A DNA stretch of 64,000 bases from NCBI GenBank assembly GCA_039545355.1, contig BCJJ01000011.1:622642-686641 (forward strand), read 5' to 3'. Under the pieces are notes generated by a model. That model had not been told where the DNA came from. It did not search any database and was given only the letters and a program-made list of their open reading frames with translations. Source of the stretch: Trichosporon coremiiforme. Lineage: Eukaryota > Basidiomycota > Tremellomycetes > Trichosporonales > Trichosporonaceae. Position 1 is the stretch's first letter, and each line of letters opens with the position of its first letter. Shown one piece after another: positions 50,538 through 61,612 of this stretch. A program made the translations under genes and the position numbers.

Positions 50538-51548
50538 CTACTTTTCTGCTTCTCGCCCCTCTCTACTGTGCGTGCCGCCTGCTGTTCGGCTCTTCGGGGT
50601 CGGGCACTCCATCACGGCCGTCTGTGGCGCGGCGCTTCCGTCCCGGATCTGAGGTGGGCTGTTCGCAGTAATACTCGTCCTCGGCGAGCCACTGCAGGCG
50701 CTCCTGCTCCGATCGCCAGTCATGCTCGTCGTTTCGTTTGCTGTTCGAGGCGTGGTTGCATGAGAAGCTGCTGCAAGAGACGATGTGCTTCGAGGCGCTT
50801 TTGTTCCTCGGCGGCAAACCGTCGGCCCCCCCCCCCCCGCCCACTCCTGGATGCGCTGTTGGCGGGATGGCTTCTGAGGGACCTGGAAGGCCGATGGATG
50901 GAGTGATTCTGGCTTGCAAGCTTGCTGGCTCTGCTTCAAGTCATTCTCTCTCTGTTTATCGATGCGCGGCTGTGGAGTCTTGCGCACTTCTTCCATCACG
51001 GTTCGCTCCCGCGCACGCAATTTCTCCTCGCGCGCCTCCTTCTCGCGTGCCTCCCTCTCGAGCTGCTCCTGCTCCTGCCTCTCCGTCTCCCTGACAGACT
51101 TCCCATGAGCTTGAAGTACATCGCGTCTCTTGCCAGCCTCCTCGCGCCTCTTTCGTGCGTTGTCGCGATCTTTTTCTCCTCTCCAGCTTCTTACGTTCCT
51201 CTTTCTCACGCTCTTTCGCCTTGCGCGCTTCCCCCTTCTCGCGCTGTGCCTGTTGCGCTGTACGCGCTGCTCCTCGACGAGTAACAGAATAGTCTGCTGC
51301 TTGAGCAGACACTGCTCCTCCCGGGCGCTCGCACTCCAGGGCTGAACGTCGAACCAGGGGTCGTCTGTCGGTGACGGTCGTCTGGCTACTCCGTTGTCGA
51401 CGAAGAGTCGTCCATCGTCGGAGGGCGACCATCCGACTCGGTCAGAAGCCTCCGTCCACGAACAGCCATGGACATTCTTGTTGTGCTCCAGCTGAGCATG
51501 CCTGCCAGAAAAGCAGCGTCTGGGACGGACTCGTATTGACGTGGTCAC
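50538..51548 (-). pseudogene. Zinc-finger/charged-coil protein, copy A (degenerate)
   Basis: A 336-codon frame with no ATG at its start (GTG only). It opens with the His half of a C2H2-like finger (LEHNKNVHGC), whose Cys half lies upstream in another frame (YESVPDAAF, with the Cys positions changed). A shared linker follows, GRLFVDNG and then PTDDPWFDVQPW. The rest, about residues 70-210, is a long Arg/Glu/Lys-rich coil (EQEQLEREAREKEAREEK). Copy B at 53.3-54.3 kb has the same order of elements in the opposite orientation. The tail then runs through a poly-C tract at 50826-50837 into low complexity. I do not recognise the family. The frame break and lost Cys residues indicate a pseudogene. 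Confidence 0.42.
50826..50837 (+). repeat. Poly-C run of 12
   Basis: Uninterrupted run of 12 C within the degenerate copy A; prone to slippage and to sequencing error. Confidence 0.85.
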
Positions 51549-52460
51549 GCGTCACGAGCACAACTCTTGCGCGCTTTGCGATCGGAGTGGTGCAGCATGG
51601 GCGCGATGGGCGTCTGCATCTTCTAGATCAGGCCGCAGGCGGTGGCTGGACGTCGAGGGACGCCGTGCCGGCGATCACCTCTCGAGCGCTGTTCTCCACA
51701 TGCGCCCCTCGCAGCTTCTTAGCGTATCACTCACATTGCCCCCTCGCACCCCTCCCCTGTCTTCGACTACAGTCCTCGCAGCTCGGCTGCCGAGCGCTTC
51801 TTTTGGTGAGTTGGTGAGTTGGTGTCATGCGACGGGTCCATAGCCCGGGACAGCGCCTGGCCCCCCCGGCCCCGAGGCCGTCATGCCGTGAGGACAAGGT
51901 CATTGATCATAGGACATGGCCATACTCATCAAAATTGAGCTAATCGTAGAGTGGGGTTGTGTGTTCGCGAGGTCCAAGCGGTGCTCTTCAGATGCGCCCT
52001 TCGTCCCCTCGTTCTGGTCTCCGGCCTCCGAAGGTTCGAATAGTTCTCAAGCTATGCCTTGGCAGCCGAGCGCTGACCGCTGTTCGCACACTGCATGCGC
52101 CGGGGTGCGCCGCCATCTTATGGCTTCAGGGACCATGGCGAGGCCTCGCCGTCGGTCCAGACTGTCTCATTCACTGACAAGTCGACGCGCAGCGGAGCGA
52201 TTCTGCACACCGGCGCGACCTGTGCGCTGCCTTCCCTCCCAAGCCATCAGCCGCTGTGCGCTGCACCGCTGGCTCTGCTGCTCTGCTGTCGCCCTGGGCT
52301 ACACCCTGATATGTCTCCGTAGCCTCGAATGCATAGCATGATTGATCTGGTTCAACGCCGGCGGAGACGTGAGTTCATCGTCGACAACTTACTAACGTCC
52401 TCCCCTGCTCCTGAGCGCGGCACTGCTTCACAACTCCACGCGACACCGTCCCTTCTAGGA
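51549..52460. other. Spacer between the inverted gene copies
   Basis: No gene supported. On the minus strand near 51780-51720 a CEDC pair is encoded, possibly a remnant of the first zinc finger of copy A, but with stops around it. Confidence 0.35.
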
Positions 52461-53301
52461 ATGCCTGTCACCATGGACACGTACCGCGCCGCGCACGCTA
52501 TCATCAAGAGGTGTCCAGCGCTTGCGAGAACGGTTGCCATCTGCGGTAAGTTTCGCCGCGACATTCGGGCAACAGAGGCTCACTGAGGAAGACTGCACCG
52601 CGACGCCGTGCCTCCGTCAAGCCCTCTCCGCGGACACCGGCCAGAGTGCTTGGGATATGACCATCAACGCCAGCAACCCATGCGACCTTCTCCTCGACGC
52701 TATCGAATCGTCCCAGACCGGCCTGTTTGCCGTCAGCCCTGTCGTCGGCGTGGGTGCGCAGTGTGCTTGTTGCGGCGCCACGCAGCACGAGGTCGTCTCC
52801 GTCCCTGTGTTGCCCATCGATCCGAACTGCGGGTTCGTTGGAGTCGCCATCGAGACGTACAAGAGCAGACGCTACGAGGGCGCATGCGCCTTGAGAGAGT
52901 ACCCAGAAGGGGTTACCACACTGCACAAGCAGTCCAGGTTCTTTACACTGCCTTTAGCGCTCCTCGCTTGATGCAACCGCGGCGCTGAGCTCGGTGCGAC
53001 GGCAGCAGTGGTTCAGCTCACGCCTGAGCTACGGGAAGCGTCCCCGACCTCAACGGTAAGGCCATATATGTGGCAGTCAGCTAACCGGTAGGTCATGTAC
53101 CAACTCCTGGCGACAGTGCATCGCGGTGAGAAGGGCCGAATTTCAGTGGGCTGGCTTGCGACAGCGAAGAGGCGCAGTCATCTGTCGCCAATCGTTCCGT
53201 CGACTGGAGCCAACCTCGACATCGACTTGAACTGGGCGGAGACGACCTGGGAGCTAGCTGTGTACGAGGCGAGAAACATCGTCGAGATGTTGATGTGCTG
53301 A
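52461..53301 (+). CDS. Uncertain gene of unknown function, possibly broken
   Basis: Coding-like sequence in pieces. A first exon (52461-52545; starts MPVTMDTYRAAHAIIKRC) ends at a GTAAGT donor. A weak acceptor at 52590-52591 joins it in frame to a long second part containing CACCGATQHEVVSVPVLP and CGFVGVAIETYKSRRYEGA. That frame meets a TGA at 52969-52971, then continues in the same frame (TAAVVQLTPELREASPTST) to a GTAAGG donor. The next exon (TATACC-free, CTAAC branch, TAG acceptor at about 53093) encodes MYQLLATVHRGEKGR and ends ARNIVEMLMC at 53301. A single intron spanning the TGA is possible, or the gene is decayed. It lies just ahead of copy B in the same direction. Confidence 0.33.
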
Positions 53302-53332
53302 CCGCAAGCCCGTTCCATCGTCCACCTCTTCC

Positions 53333-54278
53333 ATGCATTCGTCCCTCGTGCCCTCAGCACGGCTGGGTGGCAGCTGCCCTCCCACCAGCGCTGAGCGCAA
53401 GACAGCCGTCTTCCTCTGCCAGTTCTGCGAAGAGCCGTTCACCTACAACTACCTCAAGCTGCACACTGCCGGCTGTCCGCAGAACCCCGAAGCCGCCCGC
53501 GAACCGGCCCGGCAAAGTGCGCGGTCCTCGACTGCCCAGATCCAATGTTCCGACGCTCAAGGGCCCAGCGTGAGCACGAGCGGTGGCACGAGTCCGGCGG
53601 GCGGCAGGAATTCCGCTGCAGGATGGGGTGCGCAGACTTTGGTTTAAGGTGAAGAGCCACCGCAATAGCCACTACAAGGAGCACCACGGCTGCGGGCGGG
53701 TTGAGGCCATCAAGCAAGTCCCAGGGGGAAGTGCTGGCAGTGGTCGAGTGTTCGTTGTAAATGGACAAGCAACAGGACCACCAACGGGCGACGACGCGTG
53801 GGCCGACGTCAAGCCCTGGGACGAACTTACTTGAAGGGAGCTTGAGATCCATAGGGAAAAGGAGCGTGAAAAGAAGCGCCAGGAGGCCAGCAAGCAGAGG
53901 GCCGAGACGAGGAAGTGTAAGAGGGAAGAGAGCAAACAGCAGCAGCAGCAGCTTGCCCCGGGGGAGGAGCCCGAGGGGCTACGCCCGAAGATGATGGAAG
54001 GGCGTCCCATCAAGAAGCAGCGCCGCGAGCCCCAGTACGCAGCCTGTGGGCATCACCGCGAGAGTGAACACGCTGCCTCCAGGGAGCAAGGGCATCGCGA
54101 AGGACACTCAGCCAGGGAAGTGACGAGCATGGATGAGGAGGAGCGGACATGGGGGGACAGGGCCCTGCAGGACGCGGAGGCGGCGGTGAACGGCACGGTC
54201 ACCACTCACCAAGCCCCGAACCAAGTCGTGACGAAATGTTTCATAGTGGGCTTCGCGGTGCTTAATTGTCATAGGTAA
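53333..54278 (+). pseudogene. Zinc-finger/charged-coil protein, copy B (degenerate)
   Basis: Starts at ATG 53333. The first finger is FLCQFCEEPFTYNYLKLHTA followed by GC (C-x2-C...H-x4-C). A 38-base intron (GTGAGC at 53571, acceptor GGGCGGCAG) leads to a second finger, EFRCRMGCADFG, but its His half (KSHRNSHYKEHHGC) lies one base out of frame. Then come the linker GRVFVVNG and PTGDDAWADVKPW, a TGA at about 53833-53835, and, in the same frame, a Lys/Arg/Glu-rich coil (EKEREKKRQEASKQRAE), poly-Gln and an acidic/Arg tail to 54278. Order and linker words match copy A. Frameshift and stop suggest a pseudogene. Family unknown. Confidence 0.42.
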
Positions 54279-54703
54279 CGCTCGTTGTCACTTCTCCGTC
54301 GAGCATGCATTTGTTTTTCCGTCGAAGTGCGTTCGCTTCCCAGCGTGTTGGGAAGTGGCCGATGCCCGAAGCTAGTCAAGTCAACGGAATAGAGCATCTA
54401 ATTCCTCTCGAGCCTCTCCAATGGCATGGCACGTGACCTTCATCGATTTCCGGCATCAAATTGTACGAAGACTTGCCTTGACGAAAAATGAGGAAAGGAC
54501 TACGTGGGAAAGCAAGACACGTGCTGTGGAGAAACTGAGCACACCTTTTTACGTAACTGTTCTCGGCGTTTCGCGGCGTTTTGATGCGCCAAACTAGGCC
54601 CTGTGCTGCTGCCAACTCTGGGCGATACGTCGAAGACTAGACCTGTACTTCAAGCACCCCCTCAAAAGTTCGACGTAGGAGACCGCCGAGCACACAAAAC
54701 ACC
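54279..54703. promoter_or_regulatory. Promoter region of eS6
   Basis: About 425 bases upstream of the proposed ATG of RPS6. No TATA box or clear ribosomal-protein element recognised. Confidence 0.5.
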
Positions 54704-55846
54704 ATGGTTAGTGTCGACAGCTACGACGACGACGACGACCCGACCCGCGAAATCGGAACGCACTGGTGGAAGGACGACTGGAAAGAGCAGGAAGGCGGTC
54801 GACAGACGGAAGGGGATAAATTTGAGAGGACGCCTTTCGGTCGTGTACGGCGTATTTGACGCTCTGTCAAAGTGTCCTGGAGCGTCTCTCTGGCGTTGAG
54901 GGGCACTTTGAAGAGCTCAGGCGTCGCCGTTGCGATGCGTGGAGTGGCAGGTGCGGTCGAGTGCCCTCAGTTATGTCTGGGACGAGTCAAGTTTGATCTT
55001 GCTGGCCACGATGGCTGCCAGAGTGTCAACCCGCGACGAGTTCGATACTGTGTGTTCCGCCGACATTTCGCGAGGGAAAGGATCGTTGTCGCGTCGCCTG
55101 AGCAGTAAAGTCCGGGAGGTCATGTGCTAACCCTGTCACAGAAGCTTAACGTCGCCAACCCGGCCACTGGTGCCCAGAAGTCCTTCGAGATCGAGGATGA
55201 GCGCAAGGCTCGTATCTTCTACGACCTCCGCATGTCCCAGGAGGTCGCCGCCGACAACCTCGGCGACGAGTGGAAGGGCTACGTCTTCCGCATCACCGGC
55301 GGAAACGACAAGCAGGGTTTCCCCATGAAGCAGGGTGTCCTCATCAACCACCGTACCCGCCTTCTCCTCTCGGACGGCCACTCGTGCTACCGCCCCCGCC
55401 GCACCGGTGAGCGCAAGCGCAAGTCGGTCCGTGGCTGCATCGTCGGCTCCGACATCCAGGCCCTCTCGGTTGTCGTCGTCAAGCAGGGCGAGAACGACAT
55501 CCCCGGCCTCACCGACGTCGTTGTCCCCAAGCGTCTCGGCCCCAAGCGTGCTACCCGCATCCGCCGCTTCTTCAACCTCTCCAAGGAGGACGACGTCCGC
55601 CAGTACGTCGTTCGCCGTGAGGTTACCACCAAGGCCGGCAAGACCTACACCAAGGCCCCCAAGATCCAGCGCCTTGTCACCCCCCAGCGCCTCCAGCGCA
55701 AGCGTCACCTCCGCTCGCTCAAGAAGCGCCGCGCCGAGGCCCAGAAGGAGACCAAGGCCGAGTACGACCAGGCCCTCGCCAAGTTCCACGCCGAGAAGTC
55801 TGCCTCCAAGGCTGCCCACAAGGCCGCCCACTCTACCAAGGCCTAA
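54704..55846 (+). CDS. RPS6: Cytosolic ribosomal protein eS6 (RPS6)
   Basis: Small-subunit protein and classical target of TOR-dependent S6 kinase. Exon 2 (55142-55846) begins AAG directly after a CTAAC branch and CAG acceptor, and encodes [20 protein letters not shown] onward. The initiator ATG must lie in a separate exon. The best candidate is ATG at 54704-54706 in ACACCATG, directly followed by a GTTAGT donor, giving an exon of one codon and a 435-base intron. Yeast RPS6 genes also split right after the first codons. The protein is 235 residues, with the conserved [45 protein letters not shown] and [18 protein letters not shown]. The C-terminus ends HKAAHSTKA and lacks the RRxSS-type cluster found in yeast and animals. 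Confidence 0.93.
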
Positions 55847-56937
55847 TTTCGTTATGGTCATGGCAGGGTTTCGGTAGGGTTGTTGTGCTTAGGTATCTTC
55901 CGCCCATGTATAGCATGCGATTTAAAGGCTCGAGAACAATCGTCGTATGACTGATGCAGCGGGCAACCCCTAGACGGACTGCATGACTGCCCTGTACTGA
56001 CCCGACGCCCTGTAAACAAGCTGCGTCTGGCGAGCCAAGTGTTCGTTCATCCTACGCGCCGATCGGCAGCCCGCGATTCAGTGCCTCCACGATCGCCTGA
56101 CAGTCCAAAGTTTGGACGGGGGTAAATTTGAATCACGGCCCAGGGACGGCAGGGCGGAGTACACGTGCCAGTCCGCGTCTCGTTCCCTGCCGTAATCGCC
56201 AGAATCTAATGTACGCGCATTCTGAAGTTGCTTCATGGCTCGAGCTGCAGGTTCGAGGGAAGAACAGCGCGTTAGCAGATCCCGGTTCCCGGGCACAACG
56301 TCGCAGCTGACATGCTGTGCGTCAGCACAGCCCGAGTTCTGTCAGCGCTGTGGGGTTGAGAACTTTCAGCAGCACGGCTGCGGTTCGTGCAGTGTCCCCT
56401 TCACTAGTGGTTCCAAAAAGCTGAGCACTGCTGCGCCATACGCGCACCGTGCATGCCAAGGGAGTCCCAGAGGAACGTCCAAATGGGACGAGGTCGAATG
56501 GTGAGACTGCTGGCATGCGATTGGTTTGTGTACGACAGAGCGCTGAAAGCTCAGGAGGCGTGCTCGGCCTCCACCACTGCCGGCGGTTGTGTCGAAATAT
56601 GACGTCGTCGTGCCTCACACTCGCTATGGACAACATCACCCACACCCACAGCATGCCAGAGCGGATGCATCCACCAGTCACCCAGTTCTCTCCGCTTCGC
56701 AGTACGATTCGCAGACGTTTCAGACATACGCTCAGTCCCCCTCACCCTTGCCACGAGCACACACCGCCTTCTGGACAACACAGAGCGTAGATGAGCTTTG
56801 GGCTATTTTGGACATTTCAGAAAAGTCTGAGTGTCCCGAGTCTGCGTAACCCCACCCTTAGAGAGCCTAGCCGCTGGGCGAGCCTGTCCAGCCAGACACA
56901 CTGCGCGCCCCGGGCGATCCTCAAACGCGGCTCACAC
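55847..56937. other. Intergenic region
   Basis: Holds the 3' end of eS6 and distal upstream DNA of the aminotransferase gene. Open frames up to 119 codons carry no recognisable motif. No gene supported. Confidence 0.5.
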
Positions 56938-56945
56938 TATATATA
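56938..56945 (+). promoter_or_regulatory. TATA box (TATATATA)
   Basis: TATATATA about 83 bases before the aminotransferase ATG, followed by a long CT-rich stretch typical of fungal transcription starts. Confidence 0.6.
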
Positions 56946-57027
56946 CACACACGCGCGTCAACTGCCTCCCCTCTCTTCCCCCTTCCTCCCTGCATCACCC
57001 CCACCTCTCCGACAGCACGTAAGAACG

Positions 57028-59001
57028 ATGAGCGACGACGGCCAGCGAACCCCGGTCGAGAACGACCCCGAACTCGCCGCTGAGGAGGTCGAGCTCGAGT
57101 TTGACGACCCCGAGCTCTACCACGACATCGCCCACGCACACCACGAGCAGGCGTCCGAGGCGCACCAGCTGCTCCGTTCTTACATTGGACAGAAGCACCA
57201 GGAGCAGGAGGAGACTGTGTAAGTGCGACGACAGGCTTGGTACCGCGCGCTGCCTATGCCAACGGTATCATCGAGCTCGAGAGCCGAGACAGATTGCTAA
57301 TCCCAGCCCCGGTGTTCTCCACCCTGGAGCGACCGGTGTCATCTACTGCACCGACCGCGCGATGGCGAATGGTTTCTCGTACGCGTCCAAGACGGAGTGG
57401 AGCAACATGGGCCAGGGAGCGCCCTACACTGGACCGCTGCCTGGCGCCTCTCCGCGACCGGAAGGCATCGACTTCAACGACTACGACTGCGACATCCACG
57501 AGTACGCGCCCACGGTGGGACTGAAGACGCTGCGCGAGGCCGTTGCGGTAAGTGTCTTCTGGAAACCCAATCAGCTATCGCTGTCTTATCTGGGGGCTCC
57601 TGATCTGTGGCTCGTGATCCGCCCCGGCGAGGCTCGTGACACGATGGAAGGTGTTGCGCTCCGGATCCGCGGCCGCACGGTCGCGCATGCTGAGTTGCGC
57701 AGAAGTCCTTACGCTGACCTTAGAACCTGTACAACGTCGAGTATCGCCAGGGCAAGGACTCGAAGTACACGTACGAGAACGTGTGCATCGTGCCCGGTGG
57801 CCGTGCTGGAATGTCTCGAGTGGCGGCGGGTGAGTTTGGCGAAGGAACGGGGGTCTTCCTCGCACTGTCGCAATCGTCTCTGTCCTTAGGATGAGCGCTT
57901 CCCAAATGAACTGGCAGCTGACCTGCAGTAATCGGTGATGTCTACTGTGGCTACCAGATCCCCGAGTACACGACGTACTCCGAGGTGCTGTCGGTGTTCA
58001 AGCGTCTGCTCCCCATCCCGACCGCGCTCGACGCAGAGGATGACTACAAGCTCAACATCGCGGAGCTGAAGAAGGCGGCCAAGATCCTGTCGCTCAGCGT
58101 CATCGTTGCTTCCAACCCCCGCAACCCGACTGGTCAGGTCATCCAAGGCGACGATCTTAAGGAGCTCGTCCGCATGGGAGACGGCAACACCACGTAAGTT
58201 AGGTCGATCTCTCTGAACTAACCCCCAGCATCGTTCTCGACGAGTTCTACAGCTGGTACTGCTACCACGACGACCCGTCTATGCTGGGCAAGTCGATCTC
58301 GGGCGCCGAGCACGTGAACAACGTGAACGAGGACGCTGTCGTGATCATCGACGGACTGACGAAGGGTTTCCGTCTCCCCGGCTGGCGCGTGTGCTGGGTG
58401 CTCGGACCGAAGAACCTGATCTCGGCCATCTCCCAGTCGGGCTCCTTCCTGGACGGCGGTGCCTCTCACCCGATGCAGGTCATGGCACTGCCGCTCCTCG
58501 ACCCGAAGCGGGTCATGCAGGACAAGATTGCGCTGCAGACGCACTTCCGCGAGAAGCGCGACCATGTCCTCGCCCGTCTCGCCGAGATGGGCCTGCCCGT
58601 CCGCGTCCCGCCCCGCGCGACGTTCTACATCTGGCTCGACCTTTCGCCGCTCCCCGCGCCCCTCAACAACGGCCTCACCTTCTTCGAGGAGCTGCTCAAG
58701 GAGAAGGTCATCTGTGTTCCCGGCCTGTTCTTCGATGTGAACCCGGCCAAGCGAGTGAGTGGGACGCACAGCTGGTTCGATGATCTGCCCAGCTAACGCA
58801 TAGCGCAACCTGTTCGAGTCGCCGTGTCACCACTTCGTCCGCCTCTCCTTCGGCCCGCCGATGGAGGTCCTCGACCGCGGCCTAGACGGCATGGAGCGCC
58901 TCGTCAAGCGCCACCGGGACAAGGAGCACCGCGCGGGCGAGTACGTCCAGTCGCCCACGACCGCCCGTTTCCCGGGTATCGACCACAACCACCACATCTA
59001 A
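57028..59001 (+). CDS. PLP-dependent class I/II aminotransferase (ACC-synthase-like)
   Basis: Fold type I pyridoxal-phosphate enzyme; substrate unknown, similar in plan to aminotransferases related to ACC synthase. Exons 57028-57218, 57307-57547, 57724-57829, 57929-58193, 58229-58754 and 58804-59001 give 508 residues. An acidic N-terminal extension of about 60 residues (ELAAEEVELEFDDPELY) precedes the domain. Cofactor-binding marks: GGRAGMSRVAA (phosphate-side loop, about 170), SNPRNPTGQV (Asn against the ring), DEFYSWY (Asp to the pyridine nitrogen, Tyr to the oxygen), and DGLTKGFRLPGWRVCW with the Schiff-base Lys near residue 300. The C-terminal substrate Arg probably lies in HHFVRLSFGPP. 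A TATATATA element sits just upstream. Two introns are rather long (about 176 and 99 bases). Confidence 0.88.
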
Positions 59002-60521
59002 ACACTTTCCACTATGTGCCATATCCAAAACTTCAGGAACTGCGCGACCAAGAACCCGATTTCAACCATAGAAACGAACATGACGTATTTTTTGTTTGTG
59101 AGAAACGCAGACAAAGGAGTCTCGAAACGAGCCCCCCGATCCCCGATCCCAGCACTTTCGTACTCTTCCCCCTATCCTTTCACATCTAACAGCCAGCATG
59201 CAATTTATTCCGCACCCGGTGCCTCTGAACATTGAAGCTTCAGACTTTGTCCTCATCCTGTACGTTGGAAGCTCTGCTGCCGCTCGGAGCTCGGGAGCTC
59301 GGACCCGTTCCGTTAAGTTGGTCCTGGCGTCGTGTGTCACTGGCCCCTCTTCGAGGTGACTGTGCGTCTCACGAGGCCCCATCCAAAAGAGCACTGTCGA
59401 GTCGCGCCGCCCCGGAGTGTTGACTCCGCTCACTGCGATGTAGGAGGCGGACGTCATGGCGTGTAACATTGCCAGTGTACGTAAAGCTCAGGCGCTCAGG
59501 ATATCTGTGCCACACCTCTGGCTCCCTCCTCTCCTGCTGGCGCTGTCGGAGTCACCTGACTAGGTATCAGGTCGACGCAGTGCCATACGTTGCCCGCTCC
59601 GGCTGCTGAACTGCACAACGATCGTTCAGATTACGATAGGGTTGCAGAGCGATCGCAGCCGAGTCATGAGCCATGGGCCAGGAGGATGCATCGATCAGTT
59701 GCTGTACCTTAGAAGCCTAAGGCACAGCGATCATGCTCCCGACGTTAATATGGGAGCGCTGGGCTGTGCCTGGGTCCGTCCATCTGTACTCTGTTGCGTC
59801 GACGCCGGCGCCTCGATGTCTCGAATGTCTCGAATGTCTCGAACTTTGAACACGCCCACAGCTCTGACACGTTTAGGTCAGCGATGAGGGGATGTGGGGG
59901 GTTGGGGGGCTTGCGGAATGTGACTGCCTGTATTTTGCGCTAGCGGAGCAGGAGTGGATCCGCACACCCTCTGTCTCGGTGACGATGGCGAGGGAGGTGC
60001 AGAGGGCGTACCGAAGCAATGGATCCATGCTGCGATGTGCTTAACCATTCGAAGCTGCGTTCCACGGGTACGGGTGTACGGGTATCATTGTGCAAATGTT
60101 GCCCGTCGGTCCGAGAGCTGACCCGCAAGACGCGGTGAGCGCAGTGAGCCCGCTCTGAATAGAGTGCGCGATGTGCCCGGTCAGGTTTCAGAGTTCAGGA
60201 TTACGACCACACCACCACCCTGCACTGTCCCGTTCTCTTGCTCGGCCCGCTGGGTCTCCTCTCAGCATGGACCATTCGCCTTCAACCTGACGCCAACTGA
60301 ACCAACCTGACGCCAGACACGCCACCACCCACGCTAGATACGAGCTTACCATCTTGAATCTCATTCATTCATCATCACTTTCAACTCTACTCCGTCCCTT
60401 CCACCTACCGTGCATCCCGTACCCCGCCTCTCCCCCCGAGTCTTGACGCCGACGCCGCCTGCGCGACTGCCCCTGATCCGATCCGCCTGACCTACGCCTC
60501 AACTCTCCACCTCCAGACGTC
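59002..60521. other. Gene-poor intergenic region
   Basis: About 1.5 kb. A short repeat, GTCTCGAAT x3, at 59818-59844. The last 150 bases before 60522 are CT-rich, likely the leader of the next gene. No gene seen. Confidence 0.5.
59818..59844 (+). repeat. Minisatellite, 9-base unit x3
   Basis: GTCTCGAAT in tandem, the last unit with one changed base. Confidence 0.8.
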
Positions 60522-61612
60522 ATGCCGCCCAAGCGTCCCCCTCCCCTGCCCCGGAGCCTGTTCACGGGCGAGGGCCCTCTGTCCCCAGGTATGTTTGCCA
60601 ATTGCTCCAAAGCTGACACCAGGCATGGCGCCGCAGCCCCCGAGTCCGTCGACAGTGCATCCCGACCGCCTCGTCGACGCGCACAACAGCGGCTCCTTCC
60701 TCCGCCTCGAGAAGGGCGACGCCAAGGTCGTCCCGCCGCTGACTGCGAGTGTTGCCGTTGCCGTGGAAGGACGGCCGATCGCGCCGGTCGGTCTTGCTGC
60801 GCCTGACGGGTGAGTCGTGCTTCCACACCTCCCCTCCGCTGCTATAGCAGTGCCCCGGAATCTTAGCTGACAACCAGATCGACGAAAATGGGCAAGCAGG
60901 TCACGTCCCCTGCGCTCCTGTTCTCTGAGACTGCGGCTGAGGCGCCGACACCCCAGTCCAGCCTGCCGGCCATCGACGTTGTGATCCCGCAAACCAAGCC
61001 CCTCACCGATGCGCTGTGGGACAGGCTCGACGACGTCGTGAACCGTATCGACGGGGGATGGGGCAAGGTCGAGAAGGAGGCAGCGGAGGGACATGACGGG
61101 CGCAAGATTCTTGTTGGTGCGTAACTAAGTACCCAGCGCAAGCTACCGGTAGAGGGATGTTAAGCTGACTTGCAGCCGGCCTCCTGCCGCCGCCGCTGAC
61201 CCTCAACTCGTCCAAGCTGCAAAACGACGCCGCCTACGTGACGCACATGACGCGATTGACGCAGCTGTCCCTGCACTCGGACGTGGTGCTCAAGGCCCTC
61301 CCGCCCGTGATCGACACGACGGTAGCCTCGGAGCCATGGTGGGAGGACGAGCGCGAGCTCGCCCGCGTTGTGAAGATGTACGTCGCGCCCGCGATCGAGA
61401 CGTTTGGCACGCACCGGATCGTCTTTGGCAGCATTCCCGCCGCAGCCTCAGCAGGCACTGTCAACAAAGAGGACGGCGTCATCGTCCCTCTCAGTGGAGA
61501 GAAGTGGTACGCGCTGTTCCGCCAGTGTGTCGCCGAGCTCGGCGAGGACAAGGGTGCCATGACGGACATCATGGCGGCTAATGCGGAGAGGCTCTACGCT
61601 CTGGGCGAGTAA
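60522..61612 (+). CDS. Amidohydrolase-like (metal-dependent hydrolase, TIM-barrel) protein, possibly inactive
   Basis: Exons 60522-60588, 60623-60809, 60878-61116 and 61176-61612 join in frame to 309 residues. The second half resembles amidohydrolase-2 proteins: IETFGTHRIVFGSIPAAA matches the usual FG..R..FGSD barrel end, and IMAANAERLYALGE matches the typical end with N-A-x-R-x-Y. An early LVDAHNSG could be a remnant of the first metal motif D-x-H-x-H, but its second His is missing, and the GSD aspartate is replaced (GSIP). No other HxH is seen. If this is the family, metal binding is probably lost. The N-terminus is Pro-rich (KRPPPLPRSLFTGEGPLSPG). All introns have good signals, including a GTGCGT donor in the third. 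Confidence 0.6.

Noticed and set aside
55136..55861. 241-codon minus-strand frame opposite eS6
   Set aside because: Antisense shadow of a highly expressed gene.
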